DNA of 64,000 bases from Actinernus sp. WN-2022 (lineage: Eukaryota; Cnidaria; Anthozoa; Actiniaria; Actinernidae). A model generated the notes under the pieces. That model was not told the DNA's origin and searched no databases. It was given only the letters and a program-made list of their open reading frames with translations. A program made the translations under genes and the position numbers. Every line of letters begins with the position of its first letter. The first letter of the stretch is position 1. Positions 10,766-22,900 of the stretch are shown piece after piece. The stretch is from positions 310,001 to 374,000 of the forward strand of contig JAOWCC010000930.1 of NCBI GenBank assembly GCA_030867875.1, in the 5' to 3' direction.

Positions 10766-11222
10766 ATTCATTTTGCACTATTATTACTCATTAATTATTC
10801 ATTTTGCACTATTATTACTCATTAATTATTCATTGCGCACTAATATTACTCATTAATTATTCATTGTGCACTATTATTACACATTCATTATTCATTGTGC
10901 ACTATTATTACTCATTCATTATTCATTGTGCACTATTATTACACATTCATTATTCATTGTGCACTATTATTACTCATTCATTATTTAGTGTGCACTATTA
11001 TTACTGATTATATATCCATTGTGCCCTATTATTACTCATTAATTATTCATTGTGCACTATTATTACTCATTAATTATTCATTGTGCACTATTATTACTCA
11101 TTAATTATTCATTGTGCACTATTATTACTCATTAATTTTTCATTGTGCACTATTATTACTCATTAATTATTCATTGCGCACTATTATTACTCATTAATTA
11201 TTGATTGTGCACTATTACTCAT
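10766..11222. repeat. 31-bp AT-rich minisatellite, about 15 copies
   Basis: The unit CATTGTGCACTATTATTACT plus CATTAATTATT repeats about 15 times with few changes. GTGCAC palindromes recur every 31 bp. The overlapping Ser/His/Tyr-rich ORFs in both registers are products of the repeat, not genes. Confidence 0.9.
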
Positions 11223-12244
11223 GTTTTATTTATTTAACCAGATCGCCACCAGATTGACAATTACTCAAAGAGAAAAAAATGTACACAAGGAGTCCTGTCC
11301 TTCACTGATTTGTCATTTCGAATACAATAATAATTATTGAACTTAAAACGGCTGTGTCACGGTTAGACTTTACATTCGTTTTTCCGGGCCGAAAAGAGCT
11401 ATTTCCACCGATTTTGATATGAACTAACGAACCTCTCGGCCATGTGGGATGCTTAGAATGAAAGCAAATATGCAAAAATGACTAAGAAACAGTGTATTTA
11501 AACAGTCTCCAGGGAATATATTGAAAATCCTTTCAATCAAGCATTGAGGGAAGGAAGTTTAACTGTTTGTATCCAATTATGAGCCACTAAACGAGCGATT
11601 ACTCGATACATGTGCAGTACCCAACAGACAGTATAGTCAGGGATAGATTGAGTAAAATTCCAAACTATAAATAAAGCTTGTTTTTGACTTAGTTTCTTCC
11701 ATGGTTAGAGTGCAAACCAGACGGAAGCAGGAACAGTCTTTAATTTTCTAGAACATCGATTCAGTTTTTGAGGAACTCCGTTGTAACTAAATAATGGTTG
11801 AGTCAAGAGGTCAGAGAATGTGATTGGTTTTGATAAGAAAAAGTTCGTGACGTTGAAGAAGAAAACGATCAGCCACTCGAGTGACCAGTAATGAGGGTAA
11901 ATATAGAAATACTAGTCTGCTGGTCCGGCTTAAACGATTTGGCAACGAGATTCTCCTTTGTCACGCTAGAAGGTCGCCTTGAAAAAAGTAAAAGCCTTTG
12001 AATAAGAAATGAATTATTATGAAACTCAGATTATTGTAAACACTCGTGCCGTTTGAAACAGTACACAGGCTATAGAAGTATATACCAAACATATGAGGAC
12101 ATGAACCGTGCTCAGCATGCAAAACGCGCTGCGAGGGAGAGCTAGCTTGCCAGCATTGTCGAAGTAAGCGGAATTTCCTCAGCTTTAGCTTCAGAACAAT
12201 CGATCAATACTAACATTACATCGTGTACTGTATACGAAATGCGT
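11223..12244. other. Gene-free stretch
   Basis: Unique-looking AT-rich sequence; no ORF above noise, no RNA gene and no inverted repeat noticed. Confidence 0.3.
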
Positions 12245-12425
12245 AATATCGGCCGACGTATCGACCGACCTCGACCGACATGTCCACCGACTACCAGTTT
12301 ACCGACTGTCGGCCATTAGGCTGTCGAGGGCCGAGTGTCGGTGATCAATCGGCCGACTCTCGATGAATCATCATGTCGGCCGACATACAGAATAGTCAAG
12401 TGTCGGCCGAGTAGCGGTCAGACAT
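12245..12425. repeat. CCGAC/GTCGG-rich irregular repeat
   Basis: CGACCGAC, GTCGGCCGAC and related motifs recur irregularly on both strands across about 180 bp, giving a GC-rich island of short inverted and direct repeats with many possible hairpins. Confidence 0.6.
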
Positions 12426-12869
12426 TTTCATTTTCAGCCAACGCATATGTACTTTATTAATCGTAAATATGCTACCTTCGAGTTACGAATCAAAGTAACC
12501 GATCTCCAAAGTAACGATAACATTTGATGCTTATTAATAAATCGCGAAAGTAGCAATGCCCCGAAAGTAGCGACCCCAATATTTGCAAATGTTATTTTAT
12601 TATTTGACGTCGGATTTGTATACCCTATTCCAGACTATAATGCTCGAAAACCATACCCTGTCCAGCGACAGGTCTCGTGGTGATTTTACCGAGCGCTATA
12701 ATGCAACGTATGTCTGTAGAGTAAAACCTATCAGCTATAATCTAATGTACCAAGGATTGTGCTGTAGAAGGAGCTAATAAAGTGCATCTGTATCTGAAAC
12801 GCATTAATCGGTCTTGCGCGAGTGGATGTAGAAAAAGCATTACACAAGTATAGCATTTCTTTTATACCC

Positions 12870-13150
12870 ACACATGCATTACTTTTGGCCGCTCAGGCAT
12901 AATTCTCCTAGCCACATAAACATTCTCTAAGCTACACAGGCATTCTATGGGCTGCACATGCATTGTTCTAGCCAGCCGCATTCCTTAATCCGCACAGCCG
13001 AATTCGCTTAGCCGCCCAGCCCCATTCGCTTAGCCGCACAGGCATTCTCTTAGCCGCAGAGGCATTCTTCTAGCCGCATAGGCATTCTTCTAACCGCCTA
13101 TTCACAATTCTTTTGGCCACAGAGGCATTCTTTCAACCACACAGGCATTA
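12870..13150. repeat. Degenerate about 20-bp tandem repeat
   Basis: Variants of TTAGCCGCACAGGCATTCTC recur about fourteen times with many substitutions, best kept between 13,015 and 13,090. It ends directly at the GATAGA tail of the next non-LTR fragment. Confidence 0.7.
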
Positions 13151-14155
13151 GATAGAGATAGATAACTTTATTTTACCTTGGATTGGTAAGGCTGTTTAGG
13201 CCTCTAGCGTTATAAGTTGCTAATGCCGAGAAAAATGTAATAAAAAAACCCATTACGCTAGACCAATAGAAAATACTTTAAGTTTATTGTTACTCTAAAT
13301 GTGTTTACTTAATTACTCTAATTGTATATATATACTTAGTACTAGTTCTGATGTCTTATACTAATTATTTATTACTAATTACTTACCAACAACCAATAAT
13401 TGCGTAATTACATGATACATTACTAATAGCGTAATACATTGTTCCATTATATCAATAATGATACTAATTACTTGAAGACATATATTATTTACTTGTATAT
13501 ATATTTATAACATGCTGAATAATTAACAAATAAAGAAGCCTTAGCCATGTTTTATACTATCATAAAACACGATGGGCATTTGAGAACATGAGAGAAATGT
13601 TAAAGCACAAGCCGAAGGCGCGTGCTTTCCACATTTCTCGAGTGTTCTCAAATGACCAGAGTGTTTTATGATAGTATAAAACATGGATTTAAGGCTTCTT
13701 TATCTGTTTTATAATATAGATTTACGCGCGCGATGAAAGGAAACCGCCAGTTGAAAACTATATAACACGGCTAACCATGTTATATACTCTGATAAAACAT
13801 GGCTTCTTAGCCAATCAGAGCGCGCGTACTATCGTATCTATATTATAAATATTTATAAAATGCTATAGAACAACATCCGTACCGCAGGTTTAAAAGACTT
13901 CAAAGAAGTCAAAGTACGGAATTCATCTGGCAGTGAGTTCCAGGCTTTAGTGGCTGTATAAACTACTGATATCAGGCTGTAACCACTGGCATCACCAGCT
14001 TGTGTACACCCCTAAGATTCTTTATATTAATTCTGAAAATATATTCTTAATATCTGCAGGAAGATAGTTATTAAGTACCTTAAATATAATAATAAGCATA
14101 TCCTGTATGCGTCGATCAGCTAGAGTATAGCCAACATGATCAGTTATTAAATACA
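13148..14155 (-). mobile_element. CR1/L2-like non-LTR 3' fragment
   Basis: The minus strand reads as the degenerate C-terminus of a non-LTR reverse transcriptase (13,860-14,155): ADRRIQDMLIIIFKVLNNYLP and later KAWNSLPDEF match the family pattern. A 3' UTR follows, ending in GATAGA-type repeats at 13,148. The 3' UTR is interrupted by the foldback element at 13,510-13,850. The fragment is 5' truncated and dead. Confidence 0.65.
13510..13850. mobile_element. Foldback insertion with AT-rich flanking duplication
   Basis: A large palindrome (about 13,528-13,700) with arms reading AAGAAGCCTTAGCCATG inward is followed by a second related partial arm. The sequence TATTTATAACATGCT at about 13,502 reappears as TATTTATAAAATGCT at about 13,848, which fits a duplicated target or a recombination product. 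Confidence 0.55.
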
Positions 14156-14525
14156 ATAATAATACTATTTACATTCTCATATGGCGCATTTCTAAAACCC
14201 AATGCGCCTTACATTGGTAAAAAGTAAAAATAGAAAAACCTATTTACAAAATTAATTACAAACTAATTTACAAACCTATTTACAAACAAACGGCGGCTAA
14301 CAGAAATGTTTCTTAAATAAAAATGTCTTTAACTTGGTCTTAAATGCCTGTACAGTCTTAGCTGATTTGATTTCTTCAGGAATAGTGTTCCAGAGTTCAG
14401 GTGCTGAGGAAAAGAGGGCTCGATCCCCATAAGTAGTGGATTTAACAGAGGGAGTGATCAGTAAAGAGCGGTTAGAGGATCGCAATGTCCGTGAAGGAGA
14501 GTATTCTTCAATAAGCGGTATTATT
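14156..14525 (-). mobile_element. Second non-LTR fragment, RT C-terminus
   Basis: The ORF 14297-14485 on the minus strand carries the characteristic C-terminal signature of CR1/L2-type reverse transcriptases: TTYGDRALFSSAPELWNTIP, then FKTKLKTFLFKKHF and stop. Only the last 62 codons remain. The sequence to its left is its AT-rich 3' UTR. It is severely 5' truncated, as usual for such insertions. Confidence 0.75.
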
Positions 14526-15036
14526 ATATGGCAAGCTGGATTCGTGGCAAATGGAAAAATCTGATTGGTTCTTCAACGGTCTGGTAAATCGCCGAACGAC
14601 CGGTCGGTATGGTTTTGGACCGCTGCGAGCTGGAGTAGTTGATTAAGATTGTTTCCACACGAAACGTTTAGTGAAAAAATATGTTTTTGACTCAAGGTAT
14701 AACAAAAAGTAACGTCACAAGATAAATAACATTGCCGAAAACCTTTTGCCAAAAAGCAATGTTTTTTTTAAAACACAGACAAAATGAAAGAAAAGAAAGA
14801 GTTTATTTTGCGACTTTTCTGAGCACCAGACAAAACACACCAAAGCCAAGACAAAGGACAACCCAAACTCACCTGAAAACGTTTTCCAGAATCAAAACAA
14901 CCTAATAAAACATACCTGAAATTTAGCTGACCTGCTACTTTGTCGGCTCTTCAAAAATAATTGTTTGGGAAACTGCGAAATTCGAGCCAAGCTATCTCAC
15001 TAGTACTGACTATATTCCAGCGAAGCATTTATAGAC

Positions 15037-16630
15037 AATTAATGTTCAAATTTCGTGCATTGTACAAAATCCAAGCATGTGATTGGCTAATGAGCGTGCA
15101 TTATTGGTGACAACAGCACTCAACCCAGACCCTCTCTTACCTAGGGAAAGGGAGACCTGATACAGTGACTGAGAGAGCATTCGCTTGGTTACGTGTTTGG
15201 ACGGCTTGCAAAACCTCATTACAATCGCCTATTTAACAGTAAAAATGTAGACAATTACTAGAAAGGTAACGGCAGGATTGAACTCTGTTTCCTGTGTGAC
15301 AGAAGATATATGTTTTGAGGCGAAAATTTGCATAATCGCTCGTTGGAAATGGCTGAAGTGCTGGAAGTACAACTCAACATGTGTCCGAGTGAATAAATGT
15401 TTCCGATCTACTACACTCTAGCAGTCTTACTGAAAATATGGATTTTATTTCTGAGACCTTAGTCTGGCAATAAGAGGAGAACATTAAGCGAGAATTCAGT
15501 GGATGGTTCGAAAACCCAGGATTTTTGATTTGGAAAATGTTTGCATCGGAGCCGAGCACATGGTCATGGAATGAAGCTGGTTTCAAGTCAAGATTTCACT
15601 TCACTGCCCCACTGGAATCTGCAGGTTAGTTATTTACGAATGAAAGAAACTATTAAAGAAAGTAAACTATCTAGGAGTTAAGCCGGCTAAATAATTGATA
15701 TTTGAATACAACAATAATCCTTTATTTACCCCAATAACTTACAATGATATTACAAAAAAAAATTATAATACAATGCTAGGGGTACTGGCTTATTAACCCG
15801 AAATAACCTTAAGAGCTAAAAATGCCAGGCAGCCAGTTTACTGAAGAGATGTTACATGTTAAGGTCGGGGACACACATACATACACACATTCACACACTA
15901 TAAGGTGGATAACATACATTTAAACTACCAATAGACTAATATAATATTTATGTAAAGTAATACAGATATGTGTTGCAAAACAGCATTATTATTCGAAAAG
16001 GGATTATTTGAAGAGAAGCGATGTACAGAGGACTAATAATCTTGAATAAAGGGATGTTTCATTTTCTTTTTGAATAGAGACAATGAAGAGGAGGATTTCA
16101 CCTTTTCGTCATTGGAATTCCATATTGAATACATGGCTCCAAGAGAAATGTTTTCGAATTAAATGTGCAATCATACTATTCGCCTCACATTATATTTTGA
16201 GGCAAACATTTGCATAATCGTTCGTTAGAAATGGCTGATTTGCAAGCGCTGAAAGTACAAGTCAACATGTGTCCGAGAAAATAAAAGATTCTACAATACT
16301 CTAGTAGTCTTACTGAAGAAATGGATTTTATTTCCGAGACCTTACTCTGTCAATAAGAGAAGACAATGAAGCGACAATTCAGTGGATGGTTCTAAAATCT
16401 AGGATTTTTCTATTTGGAAAATGTCTGCATCAGAGCCGAGCACACGGAGGCCGGTTTCAAGATTTCAATTCACTGGAATCTGCAGGTTAGTTATTTTCGA
16501 ATGAAAGAAACTATTACAGAAAGTAGACTATCTAGGTATTAAGCCGGCTAAATACTTGATATTCGAATACATGGCTCCAAGAGAAATATAATGTTTTTAA
16601 ATGTACAATGTACAAATCATACTCGCAAGG
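15037..16630. repeat. Composite dispersed repeat, copy 2
   Basis: Same block as 9133-10281 with two copies of the about 470-bp unit (about 15,305-15,715 and 16,190-16,590), itself interrupted by a non-LTR insertion at 15,711-16,125. Its absence from the paralogous locus at 53.3 kb shows that it inserted as a unit. Confidence 0.65.
15711..16125 (-). mobile_element. Truncated non-LTR insertion with target duplication
   Basis: The minus strand ends in an RT C-terminus-like peptide (KSSSSLSLFKKKMKHPF, then stop) followed by a 3' UTR. TATTTGAATACA on the left and TATTGAATACA on the right fit a target-site duplication. In the three other copies of the host repeat this site is uninterrupted, which defines the insertion. 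Confidence 0.7.
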
Positions 16631-17344
16631 CTTCACGACAATTATCATGAAAGTAGGCGAATTCCAACTCTTTTTACAAGTCTTTAGAACTCCAACCGAT
16701 GGGGGTTTTCCGTTCAGCAAGGCAAGGAACGACGACTAAATTTGAAAACCGTCCGTTCAGCATTCAATTCAACACGGCACATTTTTTCACAAGAAATGGC
16801 GCCAGATTTTCCTAAGCGATGATCATTCAAGTCAACACGACACATATTTTCACAAGAATGGCGCCAGATTGTCCTAAGCGATGGCGATGACAAGTAAACA
16901 ATCCCTAGTATTACATTTGACGAGTTGAAGAGTTTTTGTACACATTTAGCCGGATTTTCTTTGCTCCTTTTTTCGGATAAATCGAGGTGAACTTCCGTAA
17001 CTGAATTTTACTTCCTTACACCAAATCTACCTAACATTGAAAGGGTTTCAATCTTACCCTCAGCCAACCAGAAATGACCTTTAATTGAACTGACCAATCA
17101 GACACAATGCTACTTTTGCTTGCGAAAGAAACCATTGCAGTGTTACATGTATTGTAGGAAAAAAGAACTGAAGCACAGCTTTGTTCAGCAAAAGCCATAT
17201 AATAAAACATTTATTGACCAAGCTTGTTCGGTCCGGATGGGGGAATATTGGTCTCGTTCTTTTTTGTGTCTGGATACACACACAAAACAGAACTCGACCA
17301 ATATTCCCCATCCGGACCGAAAACGCTTGGTCAATAACCTCTAT

Positions 17345-17720
17345 TTAGGTACTTGGGTGATTGCCCATGTAAGATCTTATAAGTATAATAATACGAATCT
17401 TGAAGTTAATCCTTTCCTCAACCGGAAGCCAAGACGCGCTGCAGTGTTCTGGATCCTCTGAAGTTTATCCTTCTGATATTTAGGTATGCCATATAAAAGA
17501 GTAATCTAGTCGTGAAATTAGAAGAGAATTTAAAAGCATCTCAAGTCCATCATAAGAGAGATACTTCCTTGTTCGTCCAATGGACCTTATAGCAAAAATG
17601 GCTTTTTTACAGGTTTCATTTACTTGATTATTAAAAAACAAATTCTTATCCATAATTACACTTAAGTTCCTAGCCTTCTCCGATCCTTTACTTCTATTCT
17701 GGCGTCACCAAGGATGAAGC
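17345..17720 (-). pseudogene. Non-LTR reverse transcriptase fragment
   Basis: Minus-strand translation shows, across frame breaks, KKAIFAIRSIGRTRKYLS, then ISRLDY and WLPVEERINFKI, the usual order in the C-terminal part of CR1/jockey-like reverse transcriptases. Several frameshifts and a stop make it a dead fragment. It starts immediately next to the repeat ending at 17,337. Confidence 0.6.
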
Positions 17721-19450
17721 ACCTACGTCTTTCCAGGATTACTAAGAAGCATATTCTTGGTATTCCAAGGAAATACATCTTCTATACCTTACCGAAGACT
17801 GTGGAGTGCGTTGGTTGATTGCTCAGGGTTGACAGCAATATATATCTGCGTTCGGTTCGAGACAGGAAGAGATTACTTTTGTAAATTTTTAAATAATGCA
17901 GCAGAAAAGTAGAAAAGCATCGAAGGATATTTGGAGAATTTACAAAGAAGCTCGAAGACACTTTTACGGGAAAGAACAGTTCCTTGAAGAGAGTAGCGAC
18001 AGTTTTACCACTGAGTGTGAAAAATGTACCAATCAAAGATCACTACCAGGTTTTCTGGTAGTGACGTCACTGGACAGCATTATCGGCTATTGGATTCAGA
18101 CGTCTCTCTCGGGAGGAACGAACCGGAGGAGATGGCTGAAATTCAGGCTAAAATGCCATGTACTACACTAGAATTTTGGATATAAATAGGACCAGTAGTT
18201 CCTAAGGCTTCTCGGTGGTTTTGAGCGTTTTGGAAAGAACAAGTTAATGGTTTGTTAAAGAAGACGAAAGAACCTCTTCCAAGCAAAGGTAGGATTATCT
18301 TGATTCTAGAACATTGGCCTCAGTTACGATGTTGATAGATTAATTTACAATTACAAATTTAGTCTTTTGAGAAATTTAGCATTTTGATCAATAGCTGTGT
18401 GATTTAGCTTGAATTATTAGAAGATCTAGTAGCTTTAGTTTAATAGAATTATGATGGCGAAACTAGTTAAATAACGCTTGAATTTGTTAAAGTCAAATTT
18501 TAATTACAATTACAATTTTTAATCACAATTAATTAACGATGCTTTCAAAGCCGTAAAATGAGCTTCTTAAACTCGCATACCAGTAAATCTGGACTAAACT
18601 AATTTACGTACTGTTGCTAAACCTATAAAAGAAGCTCTTTATAATTCGTTGTAGGATTTCTTAGCAATAACTTCAGTTTAAACTTTAAAAGCCCTAGCTT
18701 TAGTTATTTGTCTAGATCGTTATCTTTCCGGAATTCAGCCTAAAGTTAACATTTGCTTTAAACCAGTTAATTCGCTTAATATTACTTAATCTTAGTGCAC
18801 AGTATAGCTTTGTTTCATGTTAAGTTTGACTGCAGGATGAATAACCTTTTTGTTCATTGCTAACTGGCACGGTGTTCAAAGGGTCACGGTCAGGTCATAC
18901 TCTGTTCACAAATTAGCGTGTCCTGCATTAAATTCATCAACTTTTAGCTTATAACTCTTACCTCATTGTAGCTAACTTCCTGGTGTAATCCCTAAACCAA
19001 GTTTGTCCCATAAATAGTACATTATGACAAGGAATAGGGGGTTATTTCTCTAAGATAAAGGAGTGTTTGGTCTTTTTACAGCTAGTAGCATTACTTTTGT
19101 ACTAGATGTTTGACTAAATTACATTTATAATTAATTCCTTAACATTTTATGCCACAATCCTGCCAGAATAATGTTCAATTAGTTTGCTCTATCTCACTAT
19201 ACAGACTATTCTCATTCTTAACTCGTGGATGCGCGCAAGCACAGAACACGAGTTATGAACGTTAGTGGTCCGAGCTAATTTATTAATCGTTTTATGGTGT
19301 GTACTTCGTTTTTTCTGTGTACATCAGGGACTCTCCGTTGGCTGTCCGAATAGCCTTGGATTTTCCGAAGATATATTGACGTCATGAGTTTTTGATTCAT
19401 CGGAAAGACGCTTCGAAAGGATTTGGCCGTGTTGTTAAAGGTAGTTATTA
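17721..19450. other. Left flank of the Polinton, gene-free
   Basis: AT-rich sequence without a supported gene. The segment 19,225-19,350 (ACTCGTGGATGC and downstream CCGTTGGCTGTCCGAATAG) resembles 37,737-37,830 beyond the right end of the Polinton, so both flanks may carry copies of one old repeat. The small opposed ORFs at 17.8-18.2 kb show no domain. Confidence 0.3.
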
Positions 19451-19455
19451 TTCCG
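19451..19455. repeat. Target-site duplication, left
   Basis: TTCCG directly precedes the element tip and is repeated at 36,702-36,706. An adjacent A allows a 6-bp reading with a one-base offset. Confidence 0.8.
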
Positions 19456-19710
19456 AGTAGTATATACAATGGGGGGTTTGGCGCAATTCCAACAAATGTA
19501 ACGAACACATACTACCAATTAGTAAAAATTGTTACATTTTTTTTTTTTTTCATCTAATGGACTATCCTCACTTCGTTCAGCCCTCACTTCGTTCGGGGTC
19601 CATTAGATGAAAAAAAAAAAAATGTAACAATTTTTACAAATTGGTAGTATGTGTTCGTTGCATTTTATTGCAATTGCGCCAAACCCCCACATTGTGTTTA
19701 CTACTACTAT
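19456..19710. repeat. Foldback tip inside left TIR
   Basis: Arms about 19,456-19,562 and 19,599-19,710 are inverted copies, including GGGTTTGGCGCAATT and the poly-A/T stretch next to CATCTAATGGAC. The loop holds two direct copies of CTCACTTCGTTC. The inner arm repeats the element tip (GTAGTA...CAAT) in inverse orientation. Confidence 0.9.
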
Positions 19711-19904
19711 AGTTCATTTATTGTATTTATACGTTTTATTAAAGTAGTGTAGTTATAATACATTTATTACGTTTTAATACCTATTAGAGGAATGATTAGT
19801 ATACAGTATATCCATCCATGGTACTAACATACATTCTCTACTTCACGATATTAACGTATACTGTTATCCTAGTACGCATTAATACCACACAGACTAGACA
19901 AGTG
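19456..19904. repeat. Polinton left terminal inverted repeat
   Basis: Matches the reverse complement of 36,251-36,701 with only scattered differences, up to CACAGACTAGACAAGTG at 19,904. The polymerase gene starts 75 bp beyond it. In protein-primed elements the tip is the replication start. Confidence 0.95.
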
Positions 19905-19978
19905 AACATTTGGTTTATAGTGAATTTATTACATTTCAACGACCTATTAGAGGAGTGTTGTTAATAAGGTATTATATC

Positions 19979-22900
19979 ATGGCTGAGCATATACTAACAT
20001 TTGTCCGAGTACGTCCTTTAAAGAATTATTTACGCGGATGGATGATGGATGTTCACGATGATAATCCTATGGGAGCGGATCCAGCTGTTTTCCTTGCCGG
20101 TGTACGTAAACAAACTACCGAAAAGTTTAAGGAAGAGCTACAAAACCACAATACCTTTAAGGCCCAATTAGCTTTAAACATAACTTTCGTACTTGATAAA
20201 CCTGATGGTTACATATATGAGACAGCCACCTTCTATAGCGTGCAATCTGTTTTGACCAACGATGCTGGGATCCATAGTGTAATAGTAGAAGCACATGCTC
20301 AGATATACAACCAAATTGAGAAGTGGATCAGTCGTGGATCAAATTGGGTAATAGATAGAGTCAACATTCTATGGTTAAACATCGCTAGATACCAACCACT
20401 ACGTGGAGGTTCATATTTACCACTACCTCCAGAAATAGCGAATAAGAAAGCCGTGATCAATGTGAACAACAAAGACGACCACTGTGCACTTTGGTCGATA
20501 TGCGCAGCAATGTTTCCAGTTAAGAAAGATCCTCAGAGGACATCAAAGTATCAGATACATTGTAGATATGGTGAAATCCAATGGGGTGGACTCACCAACA
20601 CCAATATCGCAAATACCACTTTTGGAGAAGCAAAACAACATTTCTATTAATGTATATGGTTGGGACCCAAAAGAAAAGTGCTTAATCATATATTACATCT
20701 CAAAGAAGACTTTTTCGAAGTACGTTCATCTACTACTTATAGAGTGCCCAAATAGTGGTAAACAACACTACTGTTTGATAAAGGACTTCAACAAACTCCT
20801 ATTTGATCAAACGAAACATAAATGTAGGAAACACTTCTGCGAACGATGTTTACATGGATATACCACAGAAACTCTACTTGAGAATCACATTCCCGAGTGT
20901 AATGGCGCTAATGATAGAGCTATACGCATTGAAATGCCTACCAATAAGAACGACAAAGTTTCGTTTCAGAATATACACAAACAGCTTAAAGTACCATACA
21001 TTATCTATGCAGATCTCGAGGCATTGACCACTAAGATCGAAGGACCTGCTCAAGATCCAAAGAAGAGCAACACACTTAAAACAGAAGAACACATTCCTTG
21101 TGGATTTTGCTATATAGTCGTACGTTCTGATGGTCATAGCGAACCACCAGTACTATATAGAGGCAGGGATACTATCGAACGTTTTCTACGATGTATACAA
21201 GAGGAAGAGGTGAAGATCAAAGCCCAAAAGGCTAAACCACTACGCATGTCATGGAAAATCTGTGAGGCTTAAAATAACGCAACGATTTGTCATATCTGTC
21301 AGAAGCCCTTGGTTGGTAAAGATAGAGTACGTGATCATTGCCACATCACAGGCGAGTTTCGAGGTGCCGCACACAATACCTGTAATCTAAAATTACGTGT
21401 TTTTCCTACCATCCCAGTCGTATTCCATAATCTTCGTGGATATGATGCTCACCTAATAATGCAATCCATATCCATAACATTAGGTAAGATATCTTGTATT
21501 CCAAACAATATGGAGAAATACATTTCATTCTCACTTGGTAACCTAAGATTCATTGATAGCTTTCAATTTCTACCATCATCTCTTATCTTAGTACATTGGT
21601 ATCAAGTTCAGAATCAGACACATTCCAACAAATTGTAAAATATACATCTAATCAAGAGAAAGCCAATCTATTAACTCGTAAAGGAGTATATTGATATGAG
21701 TACATGGATTCGTGGGATAGATTTGCAGAGACTTCTCTACCACCGAAAGATGCGTTCTATAGTAAACTAACTCTAGAGGACATATCCGATGAAGATTACG
21801 AACATGCAATAAAAGTTTGGAACGCATTTGATTGTAAGACATTAGGTGATTATCATGATCTTTATCTACAAACTGATGTACTTCTTCTAGCAGATGTGTT
21901 CGAGGACTTTCGTACAACATGTATGCAAAACTATGGATTAGATCCTGCACATTATTATACTAGTCCAGGACTTTCATGGGACGCTTTATTAAAGATAACT
22001 GGAGTGAAACTCGAACTATTAACTGACTATGACATGTATTTATTCATTGAGAAAGGTCTACGCGGTGGTATATCCATGGTATCACAGCGTTATGCCAAAG
22101 CAAATAACCAAAGTATACCCGATTTTGATCCCAATAAGCCAAATAGCCACATACTCTATCTTGACGCCAATAATCTATATGGTTGGGCCATGAGTCAATA
22201 TCTACCAACAGGAGGATTTGAGTGGTATACACCAACAGAAGAACGAATAACCAATCACACAATCGATTCAGATAAAGGTTATATCCTTGAAGTCGATCTT
22301 GAATATCCTCGAGAACTTCATGATACACACAACGACTATCCACTAGCTCCCGAGAGAATTCAGGTGAATAAAGATTTGTTCTCAGAGTATCAGACCAATC
22401 TATTTGAGGAACTATATAAAGGTAATGGATCTTTGAAAGTGGAAAAACTCGTACCTAACCTATATAACAAAAAACGATATGTGCTACACTACCGCAACCT
22501 ACAACTGTATCTATCTCTTGGTATGCGCTTGAAAAAGATCCACAGGGCATTACGATTCGACCAATCACCATGGATGGAACCATATATACAAATGAATACG
22601 GAGTTACGAAAACAAGCGAAGAGCATCTTCAAGCAGGATCTATACAAACTGATGAACAATAGCGTATTTGGAAAAACAATGGAGAATCTACGTAAGCGTG
22701 TAGATATCCAATTAGTGCGCGCATCAGAAGGAAACAAGCTACAACGTCTATTGAATAAACCTAGTTATGCTCGATCCACAATTTTCGATGATGATCTTGC
22801 CGCGGTACATAACTACAAAAGTAGGCTATTGCTAAACCGCCCCATATATGTTGGAATGTCAATTCTAGATCTATCAAAGCATCTGATGTATGACTTCTAC

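Larger units (their letters stand above)
14526..17337. mobile_element. DNA-transposon-like repeat with nested insertions, copy 1
   Basis: One end reads TTATTATATGGCAAGCTGG and the phrase GCCATATAATAAAA returns at about 17,197. The same unit is present in inverse orientation at 52,640-53,838. Comparing the two copies shows that 15,037-16,630 is an extra insertion here. A palindrome based on TTATTGACCAAGC (17,210-17,337) forms the right part in both copies. No coding capacity. Confidence 0.6.

Noticed and set aside
10804..11104. Two plus-strand Ser/His/Tyr-rich ORFs
   Set aside because: They are readings of the 31-bp AT-rich minisatellite in different registers.
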